A stretch of DNA of 64,000 nucleotides from Chromobotia macracanthus. Lineage: Eukaryota; Chordata; Actinopteri; Cypriniformes; Botiidae. This document shows positions 14,098 through 31,100 of the stretch, piece by piece (within the stretch, counting starts at the first letter, position 1; every line of letters starts with the position of its first letter). Location of the stretch: positions 620,001-684,000 of the forward strand of contig JAZGTH010000100.1 in NCBI GenBank assembly GCA_036877525.1, read 5' to 3'. The position numbers were made by a program, and so were the translations under genes. The notes beneath the pieces are model-generated. The model was not told the DNA's origin. It saw nothing but the letters and a program-made list of their open reading frames with translations, and made no database searches.

Positions 14098-14863
14098 GAT
14101 CCAGTATCAAGAAGTGAGCTGTCACTTCACACGGTATATTATAAAGGCTGAAACAATGTTAATATACAAACAGCAACAAGCCAAATGGAGTTAACGCTGA
14201 GTTAACACTAAATGTTGTAATACGTATTTTTAATTATTGCTTTTTACATGATCAGATGCACTTAATAGAAAGTCCTTTATGTCATTCTTTAAAAGAAGAA
14301 TATATCCCAACACAGTACTCTCAAACAAGGGCGTTTTTCTTCAAACTTTTTCTGCCTTTAAACATGCTTAATGCCAAATTGTCATGCTTTTACACGTATG
14401 TATGTATGTATGTATGTATGAATTACAGGATACTACATTAATATTAACTTTGCACAAGGCCTTGATCAAATAAGCTATCTTTAAAAGACGTTTAGAAATA
14501 TCTTCACATTAGTCGATTACCATGGGTTCAAAATCGCGCTACTTTGTAGCGTTATCGCGATGCTGGAATAAACCATTAATGTTCTTCCCGTTTACAGAAG
14601 TGTAGAAAGTATGGCATTTATAAAACTTTCTTCATCCTAATTTGTTTTCATCTGTTTAAAAATATTATTTAAATAGTCTAATTAATGGAGTCGGTAGATA
14701 TTGTGGTTGTTTTTACTGTATTTGGTTTGGTCCATCCCACCCCGAGATTCTTCCAGAACCTAGCCGGCAGATCAGCGCGGTGAGGTGCGCAGCTTCAGCG
14801 TTTAATCGTGTCGTTTAAAATCACTTCACACAGCTGTGCATTTTACTGTGGTTGAGATTCACC
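14098..14863. promoter_or_regulatory. probable bidirectional promoter region between mtrr remnant and cct5
   Basis: This is the gap between the most upstream mtrr remnant (minus) and the cct5 ATG (plus). It holds a (GTAT)n run at about 14396-14420, a perfect hairpin CGCTAC-TTT-GTAGCG at 14537-14551 beside a TCGCGA palindrome, and TTCCAGAA at 14751-14758. The last has the TTCnnGAA form of a heat-shock element, which would suit a chaperonin gene. Promoter function is inferred from position. Confidence 0.4.
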
Positions 14864-17800
14864 ATGTCTGCCCTGGGGACTCTTGCCTTCGATGAATATG
14901 GAAGGCCTTTTATCATCATTAAAGACCAGGACAAGAAATCTCGCTTGACTGGCCTGGAAGCTTTGAAGGTACAATGAAGCCGATGTGCTAACGGGCTCTG
15001 TGAGCCTTTGGACTGCGTATTAAACAGTATATGTAAACCAGAACTACGTCTTCTTTTTCGTGCTTTAAATACGTGTTTTTTAACAATGTGGCTTTGTGAT
15101 TTGACGTGAATGTGATGTGTTGTTTTATACTGAATCACTGTTGCGCCGCATGTCAGCTAGCGGATGATCCATGTGCTTCCGCAGGAGGCGCTTGAGTCGT
15201 GACGCATATAAGATGCAATGAAAGAATTGAACTTTGTTTTGTTTAGTTGAATGTAGTGTGTAGACAGGGATTTCTGTAGTTGTTTGAGATACCGAACGCA
15301 TTTCATGTGTACCATCTTTAGTTTTCATGCTTCCTTTTAATTGATCATAATTCTTGTCACTATTACAGTCACACATCATGGCAGCGAAGGCAGTTGCAAA
15401 CACCCTCAAAACATCACTGGGGCCAAATGGTGACTGATCAGTTCTGCATGTAACATTACTTGTACATTTCTTTGCCATGATTTTCTTTGTAATTCAAATG
15501 AATCATGTTTTAGGACTTGACAAAATGATGGTTGATAAGGATGGCGAGGTTACTGTGACCAATGATGGTGCAACGATTCTTAGCATGATGGATGTGGATC
15601 ACCAGATTGCCAAACTCATGGTCGAGCTCTCAAAGTCTCAAGATGATGAAATTGGAGATGGAACCACTGGTGTTGTAGGTAGGTGCATTTGCCGTAACCC
15701 CATAATAACTATTGCAACATTCAGGAAAGGCAGATTTGGGTTTTGCTGCATTTCTAAATTGCTGATTGGACTACATAGAGGCTGTGCTAACAGAAAGCTC
15801 AGCAGAATTTGAACGCATGTAATTCATAAAATATTTAGAAATGGGGTTGAGGAATATGCAGAATTTAGTTTATTTGATGATGCTTTCAGGTATAAATAGA
15901 GTGTGTTAGTCTCATTCTACATATTTACTGTAAATGTATATGGAAAAGCACTGGCCGGCTTGGGGCAGCACTTAACATAGCTTTTGCCTAAATCAGCCTG
16001 TATGTCGTATGTATGTAGTTTTGGCAGGAGCTCTTCTGGAGCAGGCAGAACAGCTGTTAGACAGAGGCATTCACCCGATCAGGATTGCTGATGGTTATGA
16101 CCAGGCTGCAAGGATTGCCATTGAACATCTTGACAAAATTGGTGATAGCTTCCTAGTGGATCCCAATAACACAGAGCCCCTCATTGAGACAGCCATGACC
16201 ACGCTAGGATCTAAAGTGTGAGTGTCTCTGTTACTGATTGTTACAAGTGAAGTTTGTTACTGACAATTTATGTAATTGTGGGGATTATTATCAAATTACA
16301 GATTTCTTTTGTGATTCATAGGATCAACCGGTGTCATAGACAGATGGCAGAGATCGCTGTCAGTGCCATCCTAACAGTGGCAGACATGGAGAGGAAGGAT
16401 GTTGATTTTGAGCTAATCAAAGTTGATGGAAAGGTTGGTGGTAAACTAGAGGACACTCAACTAATCAAAGGCGTCGTTGTGGACAAAGAATTCAGTCACC
16501 CTCAGATGCCCAAGGTTTGTTTATACTAATAACATTAAAATAGAATAGGCAATATAGAAAAGGTTAGCAATAGCAGCCTAGCGTTGAAAGTATAAAATTC
16601 CACCCTCCTTTCAGAGCGATCACCATGCCTCCTCCACATAAGCACATACATAGTTTGACAGGCAAGTGGGACTTCCTATCATTGCTTTCGGACCGAATGC
16701 AGTGATTGGACAAACATTTTATGGTCCTGCTCCTTCCACAGAAAATATATAAATATATTTATACCACATCATTTAGTAATTGCTATCAGGACTTTAAACC
16801 AGCAAAACAAAAAACTTTTTCTGGAAAATATTGCCTACCCTGCCTTTAAATCTGAGTGAAATATACATGGTATGATTATTGGAATAACGAGAGAGGGATT
16901 TATTTGATAAGTTTTTTTGTGTGCATTCCCCCAGGTACTAAGAGACACAAAGATTGCTATCCTCACCTGCCCGTTTGAGCCACCCAAGCCCAAAACCAAG
17001 CATAAGCTTGATGTGACCTCAGTGGAAGATTACAAAGCTCTGCAGAAGTATGAGAAGGAGAAGTTTGAGGAGATGATTCGACAGGTTTGTTATATATTAC
17101 ATAAATCTCTAATAACTAGAAGAATTGTCCGAGAGCTAAAGACATTAATATTTTCACATTGTTAATATTATCGCTGATTATTTTGCATAATTCACTCTCT
17201 ACTAAATCTCTACTAAAGGTCAAAGAGAATGGTGCTAATCTCGCTATTTGCCAATGGGGATTTGATGATGAGGCCAATCACTTACTCCTGCAGAATGAGC
17301 TTCCTGCAGTCCGCTGGGTCGGTGGACCTGAGATTGAGGTTTGTCAGACTTATAACTCTTACTGTAAAAATCAGTGACAAGGATGGACAAGGACTAATGT
17401 CTGTTGATGATATAAAAAAAAATTTATGAGATGGGTTTTGTTCAAACACCTCCAGCTCATCGCCATTGCTACTGGAGGACGCATTGTACCCAGATTCTGC
17501 GAGCTGACGCCAGAAAAGTTGGGCACTGCTGGGCTGGTGAAGGAAATATGTTTCGGGACCACTAAAGACAGAATGCTGGTTATTGAAGAATGCAAGAACT
17601 CCAGGGCTGTGACCATCTTCATCCGTGGCGGGAACAAAATGGTAAAGAATTTAGTGTGTAGTGAGTTTTCTTCACAAGATAATTAAATTATATATGGTAT
17701 TATAGTTTTAATTCTTCCCTGGCTTTTATTTTCATATTCATGTCATTCAAGATTATTGAGGAGGCTAAGAGAGCCCTTCACGATGCCTTGTGTGTCATCC

Positions 17801-18567
17801 GTAACCTTGTGCGAGATAACCGCATCGTATATGGAGGCGGAGCTTCAGAAATCGCCTGTGCTCTAGCTGTCAATCAGGCTGCTGACAAGGTACCATACTT
17901 TCAGTGGTCAACTGTGAACTACAATCTTTGATTCCAAGAGATGAGGTTTTCCTTAATCAAGCCTGTATTTAGAACTCATTTTGTTGTTTTTATTGCAGTG
18001 CCCCTCTTTGGAACAGTATGCCATGAGAGCTTTTGCTGATGCTTTGGAGGTCATTCCTATGGCTCTTGCGGAGAACAGCGGTTTGAACCCCATTCAAACA
18101 ATGACAGAGGTCAGAGCCCAACAAGTCAAGGAAAGCAACCCGGCACTTGGAATAGACTGCCTACGCTTGGCAACAAATGGTACGGCCTACTTTATGTATG
18201 AGTGGTGTTTAAAATACAGCTTCATAATGGGGAATATATGAAAACAAAGATTTAAAGGATATAATGATGCTAGTAGTTTTGTGAGTATAAAGCAAAATTG
18301 AAAGGTGCATTAGCTATCAAGATAGGCAGTCATAATATTTGGAATGTTTTATTTAGTTTTCTAACACTTGCTTTGTTGTGTATAAAAATGAACCATTACA
18401 TTAAAACACGTGGCATTAAAATTGTAAACATTTCTGCAGACATGAAGCAACAACATGTAATTGAGACCCTCATTGGAAAGAAGCAGCAGATTTCTTTGGC
18501 CACACAAGTAGTCAAGATGATTCTGAAGATCGATGACATCAGGGGCCCTGGTGAATCTGAAGACTGA
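14864..18567 (+). CDS. cct5: T-complex protein 1 subunit epsilon (CCT5)
   Basis: One of eight subunits of the cytosolic TRiC/CCT chaperonin, which folds actin, tubulin and WD-repeat proteins using ATP. Coding exons: 14864-14968, 15369-15429, 15514-15678, 16019-16217, 16322-16514, 16935-17084, 17219-17338, 17456-17641, 17752-17889, 17999-18179, 18440-18567. All borders are GT-AG with matching phases. The sum is 1626 nt, giving 541 aa, the same length as human CCT5. It starts MSALGTLAFDEYGRPF. Group II chaperonin signatures are visible: NDGATIL, the ATP-site loop GDGTTG at about residues 97-102, VYGGGASEI in the equatorial domain, and the tail IDDIRGPGESED. The ATG context is ACCATGT. A likely polyadenylation signal ATTAAA lies near 18685. 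No damage is seen. Confidence 0.97.
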
Positions 18568-22690
<4,123 letters not shown>

Positions 22691-24797
22691 TCAGCTGCAG
22701 CGTCTCACATGTTCAAGAACAAATTCAGGGAAGTGCAAACTACACACTTGTAGTCCATCCAGTTTGCAAGGCATTCTGGGATACTCATCCTCTTTCCATT
22801 TATTGTCCTCAGGGTCAAAAGTGAGGATAGAGTCGCTGTAATGACCGTTATAGCAAAGTCCTCCAAGCACCATGATCTGTTTGTCCAACACTGCCACTCC
22901 ATGACCGCTACGCCCGATAGGCATAGACGCAAGAATAGTCCACTCATCTGTATCAGGGTCATATACCTCCGTTGAAGGACAACCCTGGGACTCAAATGAG
23001 GCACGCAGTATTACACACACCCCACCAAACACATACAGTTTTCCATTGTGGGAGATCATCTTATGGAAGCAACGAGCGTAGTTCATCTTTGACTTGTTCT
23101 CCCAGCAGCTGGTGAGGATAGGCGTGCGGCGGGTGCGGTGTTCTGAAGATCCTTCCCGTCCCGGATCAAAGACACATACTTGTTTTGAGGTGGAAGAGGA
23201 GGTGATACCACCAGTGATATAGAGCTTCCCATTAAGCACTGTGCCTTCATGGCCATACTTGTTTACAGGGTATGGATCTACAAACTCCCACTTGTCCTCA
23301 ACAATGTCATAACGTTCCGTAGAATAGAACGTCTCATCTCGAGTGCGGCCTGCAACAGCATAAATATACTTCCCAATGACGCCAACAGCGAATTCCGATC
23401 TCGGCACAGACATGTCAGCCATACGAAGCCAGGAGTTCTGTCTGGGATCATACCGGTAAACTTTAGAAGAAGCATGAAATTCTCCATCTGGGCCCAGTTC
23501 TTCACCACCCAAAAGGAAAGCAAAATTGTTGACGATAGCCAGGCAGTCAGGGCGAAGTGGAACCTGTGGGCCTTCCAGTTCCCACCACACTTTGGGCCGA
23601 TGCAGAAGGAGGATCTTACTGTTGACCATGCTGTGGCCAATCATTCCACGGAAAACAGCGGTCTGGGGTCTCACCGATCTGATGCGGTTGGACTTAGTTT
23701 CAGCTAATGGTTGTTCATTCACCAGATGAAAGTAGCTGAGTGCCTGGTCAACTTCCAGCCTCAGCTGGCGGGAATAACGATAGAACTCTGATGTCTTTAC
23801 CTACGTGACAAACAAACAAAACATTAACATACTGCACACAATATCAAATTAAATCATTTGTTTCTTTTGTCAATGGTCTAAACCAGGGTGCCCAATCCTG
23901 CTCTTGGAAGGCAGGTGTCCTGCAGAGTTTAGCTCCAGCTTGCCTCAACACACCTGCCAAGTAAGATCTTGATTAGCTGGTTCGGGTGTGTTTGATTAGG
24001 GTTGGAGCTAAACTCTGCAAGACGCTGGCCCTTCAGGAGTAGGACTGGACACCACTGGTCTAAACAATGCAATTTCAATTAAGCATTTTTACCTTCTCAA
24101 AGATGTTAGTGGGAGTCATGAGGCAAAAGCGCAGGTTCTGTACCACAGCATCTGTGTGTCTCCATCGTCGCCGATCGTGTCTTAGCCAGGCCTGCACCGC
24201 CTCATACAGCTCAATTTCTGGAAATCGACTCAGCTGGTCATTGTCCAGGTATGCCATCAACTTCTCTAAACTCAAATAGGACAGGAAGTCCGGTCGTGCC
24301 ATAAGAGGCACAAAGTTCTCCAGCAAAAAAGCATCAAGCTGCTCCTGCACACCTTCTACGCCGACGCTGAAGTCTTCCAGCAACCGCATGACCTCGGCAC
24401 AGTTCTCCAAGCAGATCTTGGCCAGCAGGAAAGAGCAGCAGAACTCTACAGCCTCGGTGAGTTGTACGTACATGGCAGCCTGTAGGATCTCCTGCACTGT
24501 GACCATGCTTAACTCCAAGGAACCGTAGTACATAAAGCGAAGGACGTGACCAAATCCAGCTGCCGTCAACCCCTTCATATGAATCTTATCCTGGTCACGT
24601 TCCCGCATATCAGCCGTAAACATGACCCGGAAATAGTCGCTTTGCGTTGCTAACAGGGCCTTGTGTGCCTGGAAGTGGTGTTCCTCGATGAGCAATGTGA
24701 CATCAAGCAACAGCCGTTCTTCATACAAGGCTCGAAAGCCTGAGGACACACTCCCATCATGCACTTGGGAAAGGTACACCTCCACATCCCCCGCCAT
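22691..24797 (-). CDS. klhl15: Kelch-like protein 15 (KLHL15)
   Basis: This is a substrate adaptor for CUL3-RING ubiquitin ligases. In mammals KLHL15 targets the PP2A subunit B56-beta, CtIP and doublecortin. Two coding exons: 24093-24797 and 22691-23800, joined at FEK|VKTSEF. The sum is 1815 nt, giving 604 aa, equal to human KLHL15. The first exon carries the BTB domain (LLLDVTLLIEEHHFQAHKALL) and BACK domain (CLENCAEVMRLLEDF). The second carries the Kelch beta-propeller with blades such as FAVGVIGKYIYAVAG and YVFGGVCVILRASF. The ATG lies just inside an exon whose acceptor TTTGCAG is at 24805-24811, so at least one upstream non-coding exon exists. No lesions are seen. Confidence 0.97.
23889..24062. 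mobile_element. non-autonomous DNA transposon (hAT-like MITE) in klhl15 intron
   Basis: This is an imperfect fold-back of about 175 bp. The left end reads GTGCCCAATCCTGCTCTTGG and then GCAGAGTTTAGCTCCAGC. The right end reads GGAGCTAAACTCTGCAAGAC and then GGACTGGACACCACTGG, the inverted counterpart. It has no ORF. This pattern is a very common teleost MITE. The hAT label is from memory. It lies wholly in the single intron of the klhl15 coding region. Confidence 0.75.
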
Positions 24798-25302
24798 TAG
24801 GCACCTGCAAAGACACAGACATGCTAATAAATGTCAAGGAGAGTCAATACATTCCAATTCAGATGGTCATCTTTGCAAGGCTGAGAAGACAGCTGCACAA
24901 CTGAGATGAAGAGATATGGGCATTTTGCCATCTTCTCAAGTATTTGTGGAAAATGAGACCGATTTGTCTCATCACAGAGCTCCCAACAAGGATGCTGATT
25001 CTTATCAATCAACAAGATGGGGAAGGAGAAGAACAAGGAAGATAAAATGATACAATTTTTTAATTAATCACTCACAGGACTATACAGCAGCATCTTCAAT
25101 TCTCTCTCAACCAGACTGTCTGATCTATTTGTAGTTTAGTGAATGTTAGATGCTGAAAAACATGCCAGTCTTTAATAAAGCCCCTGGAAGGACTTCAAGA
25201 ACTTTCACACCTCAGCAATTCAGTTTCTGCTGCTGAAAGCCAAACTCGATCTTAATGCTCCCCCACGCATTCTCCCTCTAGTGCAAACACACAGCACACT
25301 CA

Positions 25303-25354
25303 CCTCTGATTGGCCACGGGCATGTCACAGGGGGGTGTCCGAGCCAATCAGAGG
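25303..25354. promoter_or_regulatory. inverted repeat of CCAAT boxes upstream of klhl15
   Basis: CCTCTGATTGGC at 25303-25314 and GCCAATCAGAGG at 25343-25354 form a perfect 12 bp inverted repeat, each arm containing an NF-Y type CCAAT box. It lies upstream of the klhl15 coding start on the minus strand, inside what is probably the first intron or an alternative promoter. Function is inferred. Confidence 0.4.
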
Positions 25355-26608
25355 ACAGTACCTCTCGTGTCCGTAGGAAATTAAATTCTGAAGATATTCA
25401 CCTAAATGACAAATTGAACAAGCCCCAATCATTAAAATTATGTAAAATTACCAATGGATTGAAATGGTAAATATGCACAAACAACTAAATGTCCCACTGT
25501 GTTCAGACATGCAGTGAGACAATTAAAGACGTGTTGAATATCACTGAGATAAATGTTAGAAAACAAGTGAAAACCTTGACAAACCTTGAAACTAAAGCAT
25601 ATTTAGAAGAAATACAACTACAGACACCAAATTCTTAACACTGTATTCAAAAAATGAGAAGGTGACTTTTTTTCCTAAAGTTAAATTACCTTTTCGAGGC
25701 CTCCTGGCCAACCGTCAGCTTCACCGAACTGAAAGGACGTTCACATTTCCTCTGCTTGTACTTGCCCTGTTCTAAAAACAGGTGACATGCATGTTGGTGT
25801 AATCCACCGAGTTTCGATATAATGTATCAAGTGTCATTTCAAATGTTTTTGTCAGCTAAATCTCTGTCATCGAAAGCAGAGCTTTAAAAATATTTATTTT
25901 GCATTTCAATAAACCTTTCTGTCATATTTCTATTTGTATTTAACACAGATGCATGATTAGAAATACAGTAAACTCAAATGAGACATCTGGGTGTCAAAAT
26001 ACAATTTAAGTCAGTGCCTCTGTTTTTCATTAAAATTTCTGTATTCTATATTTTTTTCATGATTACTAAACAGTTGTTCTGAGGAAACCTTGACCGTCTA
26101 GTAAATACATCATTTGTACAATCGTAATAACTTCAGGGCATCTGGGTGCAATAACTTTAAAATAAATCTTTTGTTACAGCTGTTGTTTCAATATGGCACA
26201 AGCAGGTTTTCATGAGGTGACCTTTTGTCAAGATCATCAAATATGAATCCATATTGCGTATTCCTGACTGACAGTATAAATCCATATTATTAACCACAGT
26301 TTTGTTTGTTTCCTAAATATTTTAAAAAACCTAATGTGAGCACAAAACCTATAGAGCTGCCCAGCTAGACAGCAGTTATTGGCATCAAACGCAAGTTTGA
26401 AACGTTGCAATGACTGCTGTCTAGATAGGCAGCTCACTCGGTTTTAAGACACAGCCAACATTTAACACTGATTCGTCCCTCTGAATGTCAACCTTTAACG
26501 TACAATTTGGTTTAATTGTAATTTGTCGGCTGTAATAAAATAAAACGAGGGATCTATTGGGCGGAAAAACGTTGGGTGAAAAATAAAATGATTATAATGA
26601 CATTTTAC

Positions 26609-26900
26609 CTCGGCGATGCGACTCCACGCAACCTCGCTTGGACCAGGGAGCCCGAGGTCCTTCAGACATGGAGTGCTAATGTTGTACAAAGATCACATAA
26701 ATTAAATATGAAACATCATTATCCACGGAGATACGCTTCCCATAAGTGTACTTCAGTAACAATAAACCAGTGTTATTTGGACTGAATGGCTAAATGTTGT
26801 TTATCTATAGCCTCTACAGCAACCGTAGACGCCATATTATTATCTGCACTGACGTCATTTCCCGAACATTTTCGGGTAAACGGAAATGTTGGGGTTGTGT
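26609..26900 (-). promoter_or_regulatory. probable klhl15 5' non-coding exon and promoter
   Basis: On the minus strand, CGCATCGCCGAG|GTAAAATG gives a good splice donor with the exon end at 26609. Upstream lie a CRE palindrome TGACGTCA at 26850-26857, a GCCATAT (YY1-like) motif at about 26831-26837, and a short palindrome CCCGAA/TTCGGG at 26861-26876. I infer transcription of klhl15 starting here and splicing to the acceptor near 24805. Confidence 0.5.
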
Positions 26901-28164
26901 ATTAATATTCTCAGATTAAGTGTAATAAAATAATGAATTGTATTTCCACAGGTCTGGACAATGCTATAAGCACCTACATATTGACATTTATCGTTATTTA
27001 AATGTGCTGTGCGATTCTTAAAGGTATGGTTGGTATGAAAGTTGGCATGAACGTATGAACCTAGGGGGGCATGCAGAGAATTTTTTACCTTTTTATCTAA
27101 TTAACCTATTCACATAATAATTTGTTAGGATTATTTGTTTAATAATGCTATTTGCTTAGTGCAGCATGTCTTAAAATGACCTCTCCTCTTATTGCTATCA
27201 TGTAAGATTAGTATGGCAAAAAACAAAAAATATGATTATAGATTTATATACGATGTTTATGCTGATGACAGTAAGATGTTATTACATCTTACATTTATGA
27301 ACGTGTATGTATTTACGTACCGACTTAAAATTACTAATTGTTCCTAGCAACCTGCTTTAAAACGGAAGTAACAGGGTTATCAAATTTTAACACCCTCGGT
27401 GTCAAGAGAAGTTAGGCATTGAAATATATTAAATGTATCAATGATCCAGTGTGTGGTCTAAGATATAATGCGGAGTAAATGTGAACTTGAATTCATATTA
27501 TATTTGGGAAATTAATTATTTTCTGACTATCTGAAACAAAATTATCATATATATTTTTGCACACTCAGCTGTATAAGGATATGGTATGCTTTTACAGTTG
27601 CAGTTTATAACTGCTGCAGCTACCACAATGAATAAAAGTCCCGTTACATTGGTAAAAGCATATCAGTCATCATGACACACGGACATCCTTTCCATTAATT
27701 GCCATTAATTTTTATTAAGATTGAGCACAAAAACTACAAAATACATGACGTCATAAGCAGGAGACGGACCCGGCCTTCATCCGCGACGATTCAACGTGTT
27801 TAATTTGTAGCGTGGTTTATTTATTCGGCTGATTTCTTTGTGGTACTGTAATGTTGGTCGTGTGAGTGCGTATATGCTTTATAAGATCTTGGATGTGTTT
27901 GTTTCGATTTAGTCCTTTTTGGATTTGCTGGTCATGTTTCGAAACTGATTGCATCATCCCATGCCTACATGACGTTTAATTAAACGTTCAAAACATGCTT
28001 ATTTTATGTTTCTATATGATGTGTAATATGAAACTACATGCCGCAATTTGTACGTCTAAACCATTTTCTTAAAATGATTACACTTCTTAAGATTTAATGA
28101 CATATGTATTTGTAAAAACGATCAGGCAATCGCCTGGCCATATTTTCATTCCTTTTCTTTCAAG
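26901..28164. promoter_or_regulatory. klhl15/eif2s3 divergent intergenic region
   Basis: AT-rich spacer with a second CRE palindrome TGACGTCA at 27746-27753 and a small GC-richer patch around 27760-27800. The pyrimidine tract directly before the eif2s3 ATG (28141-28164) could be a terminal oligopyrimidine start or the acceptor of an upstream non-coding exon. I cannot decide between these. Confidence 0.4.
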
Positions 28165-31100
28165 ATGGCGGGCGACGAGTCTGGAACAACGTTGGGGCAG
28201 CCTCATCTTTCCAAACAAGACCTTAGTACATTAGTAAGTCTTCTCGTTTTGTTTATTCTTGTCATATAATATGTTCTGTATGTGCGTGTTTTATCGCCAG
28301 TTCAAATTGACTGAGTTTTGCACCTTAATGAGGGTTGACGTGCTTGTTAGCTGTACCGGCGAAAGCTCACCACATGATTCATTCGGGGATGGAGAAGGAC
28401 CCCGTGTAGAAACTGTGTGAAGATGCTATGAAACCAACAACTGTTTGCTTCAACAACAATGTCGTTCTTTTTAGTTTAGTTTCTGCTACGTAAACTGTCA
28501 TGATTAGGTACTAATCTTTACATGCCGGTAATATAAATGGAAGGTAATTGAAAAAGAAGATGCCATAGAGACGTCAGCTCCTTTTCGTTATACAGTCTCG
28601 GTAAAGTGATTATTTACTCATGTCTTTAGTAATCTGGTCGACAGTAGATGCCGGTCTTGTTCATAGTTAAAGCTGACAGTTCCGCTCTGCTTCCCAGGAT
28701 GTGAGCAAACTTACTCCGCTGTCGCCAGAGATCATCAGCAGACAAGCCACAATAAATATAGGTGAGGCCTGCTGAATAGTTATTCTACAAGATGAGATTG
28801 CCTGTATGCAGTCATATGTAACAAACTACCAAACAGTCCAGGTTTTATATGAGGTTTGCTAAACTGTTGCTCCATCTATAGGAACTATTGGTCACGTAGC
28901 CCATGGAAAATCAACAGTGGTGAAAGCCATCTCTGGGGTTCACACTGTCAGGTTCAAAAATGAGTTGGAGAGAAACATTACAATCAAGCTGGGTTATGCT
29001 AATGCAAAGGTAAGAGCGCTGATCACCTTAAGGAAATTATAGCAAGTTACACTCTGGATCAAAAGCTAGAAATGGCAATTATTTGATTCAGTTTAAGCTT
29101 GCGACAGCAAATTGCAGCTTTTCTTGTTTTGGGGAAAAAAAACTTTTTCTTTAAGAGAGGCTGTTACAAGGCTTTGCTTTTCAAGAAATGTTTCTGGGAG
29201 TGGCCCATGTTGCAACTGATACTTGATGTAGGCGTTTTTTTTACTTAAAGTGCCTCATATTAAATATTCTGTTCTAGGTGTATAAATTGGATGATCCAAG
29301 TTGTCCACGGCCAGAGTGCTATAGGTCATGTGGCAGCAGTACACCTGATGAGTTCCCCACAGACATTCCTGGCACCAAAGGCAACTTCAAATTAGTCCGG
29401 TATGTAGGTAGTGCATTTAATAAATATTGTTTAAGATAAAAATATATGTTATGGTTTATTTGTGCTTTGATATTGAGTATTTTCAAGTTCACAAAATATC
29501 ATTTATGCTGCTTACACTGTGAGTTTTATTGGAAGGTACTTAATTCGTCACATTCAGTTTGTAGTGTAGAATTGTAGTCATCATGCTATTAAGTGTTGAT
29601 GTCACCAGATATTCTAATGACCATTTCTTATTAGACATGTCTCATTTGTGGATTGCCCGGGTCACGATATTTTGATGGCTACCATGTTAAACGGTGCAGC
29701 TGTAATGGATGCTGCGCTACTTCTAATTGGTGAGTATTTGCGTCACTGAGGATAACCGTGGTAGCCTTTATCTTGGAAGTACCAACCCCATTGCCATGGT
29801 AATGAGAGAGAATGACTAACAAATGGTCACCTGATCTACTCTTACAGCTGGCAATGAATCGTGCCCTCAGCCACAGACATCAGAGCACTTGGCAGCTATT
29901 GAGATCATGAAGCTGAAGCACATACTCATATTGCAGAATAAAATCGACTTGGTGAAGGAGAGTCAGGCCAAAGAGCAGTATGAACAGATCCTGGCTTTTG
30001 TGCAGGGTAAGGGTTTAAGCTTGACACACATCTTACACATAATAAGAACCCTGTTTTGAATAGAGAGAGAGTCAGTATGTGTTGGTGGTAGCCTAACAGG
30101 ATGCCATAACAGAGTCTGGTTTAAATATGGGTGGGTTAACAATATGGCAGCAGTGAAAAGGGACCAATCACCCTTTAAGTTTATTTAAAATGGGGGTTAC
30201 CACAATAATAACTGGCATGGACAAAAAAACTCATGTCATTAACAGTGGCATATAGCAGCAGCGTTTGTCTGTTTTCTGGCTATAGATATATGTGGAAATA
30301 CCGTTTTCTGTGATCAGAATTTATGTGTTTGGCTTTTATTTTGTGCCCTTGAGCAAGACATTTGAGGTTGCTGTAGAAAGCTTAATATTATTGTGAAAGC
30401 AACAAAATTGAATATGGTTCTGTTTGTGGATGAAAAATTTTTGGTATGGTGGTATTCTATACTCTTATTTATGCAACAGGTACAGTAGCAGAGGGAGCAC
30501 CAATAATCCCGATCTCAGCCCAGCTAAAGTACAACATTGAGGTCGTTTGCGAGTACATTGTAAATAAGATCCCTGTGCCTGTACGCGACTTCACCTCTGA
30601 GCCTCGTCTTATTGGTAAGAGACTTTTTGTATTTGAATATTGCTCAAAAGAAATCCATTGTCCTTAGAGTCAAATTCATCTGTCAGTTGAGATGAGTTAT
30701 TGTGTGGTTGTTTCAAAGTAATCAGGTCATTTGATGTCAATAAGCCTGGCTGTGAGGTAGATGATCTGAAAGGTGGTGTAGCTGGAGGAAGTATCCTCAA
30801 AGGAGTACTGAAGGTATTTTCATTCACACTTTCTCTATTTACTTGTTTAATCCAAATTTTAATCCCCATTGTTCCTCTGTTTCTAAATCACTTACGTTCC
30901 CAGACATCAAACCTCAGCTTTACTGTTGCTATTCTTGTTCCTCTCTTCATGCGGTCTCTGTGTTTATTTTGGTTCAAGGTTGGACAGGAAATTGAGGTCA
31001 GACCAGGTATTGTTTCTAAGGACCATGAAGGGAAACTAATGTGCAAACCCATCTTCTCCAAAATTGTCTCACTGTTTGCTGAACACAATGACCTCCAGTA

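Noticed and set aside
15125..15478. 117-codon minus-strand frame
   Set aside because: Lies across a cct5 intron and exon on the opposite strand; no independent evidence.
28741..30480. Possible snoRNA in eif2s3 introns
   Set aside because: I looked for box C/D and H/ACA pairs with supporting stems and found none convincing.
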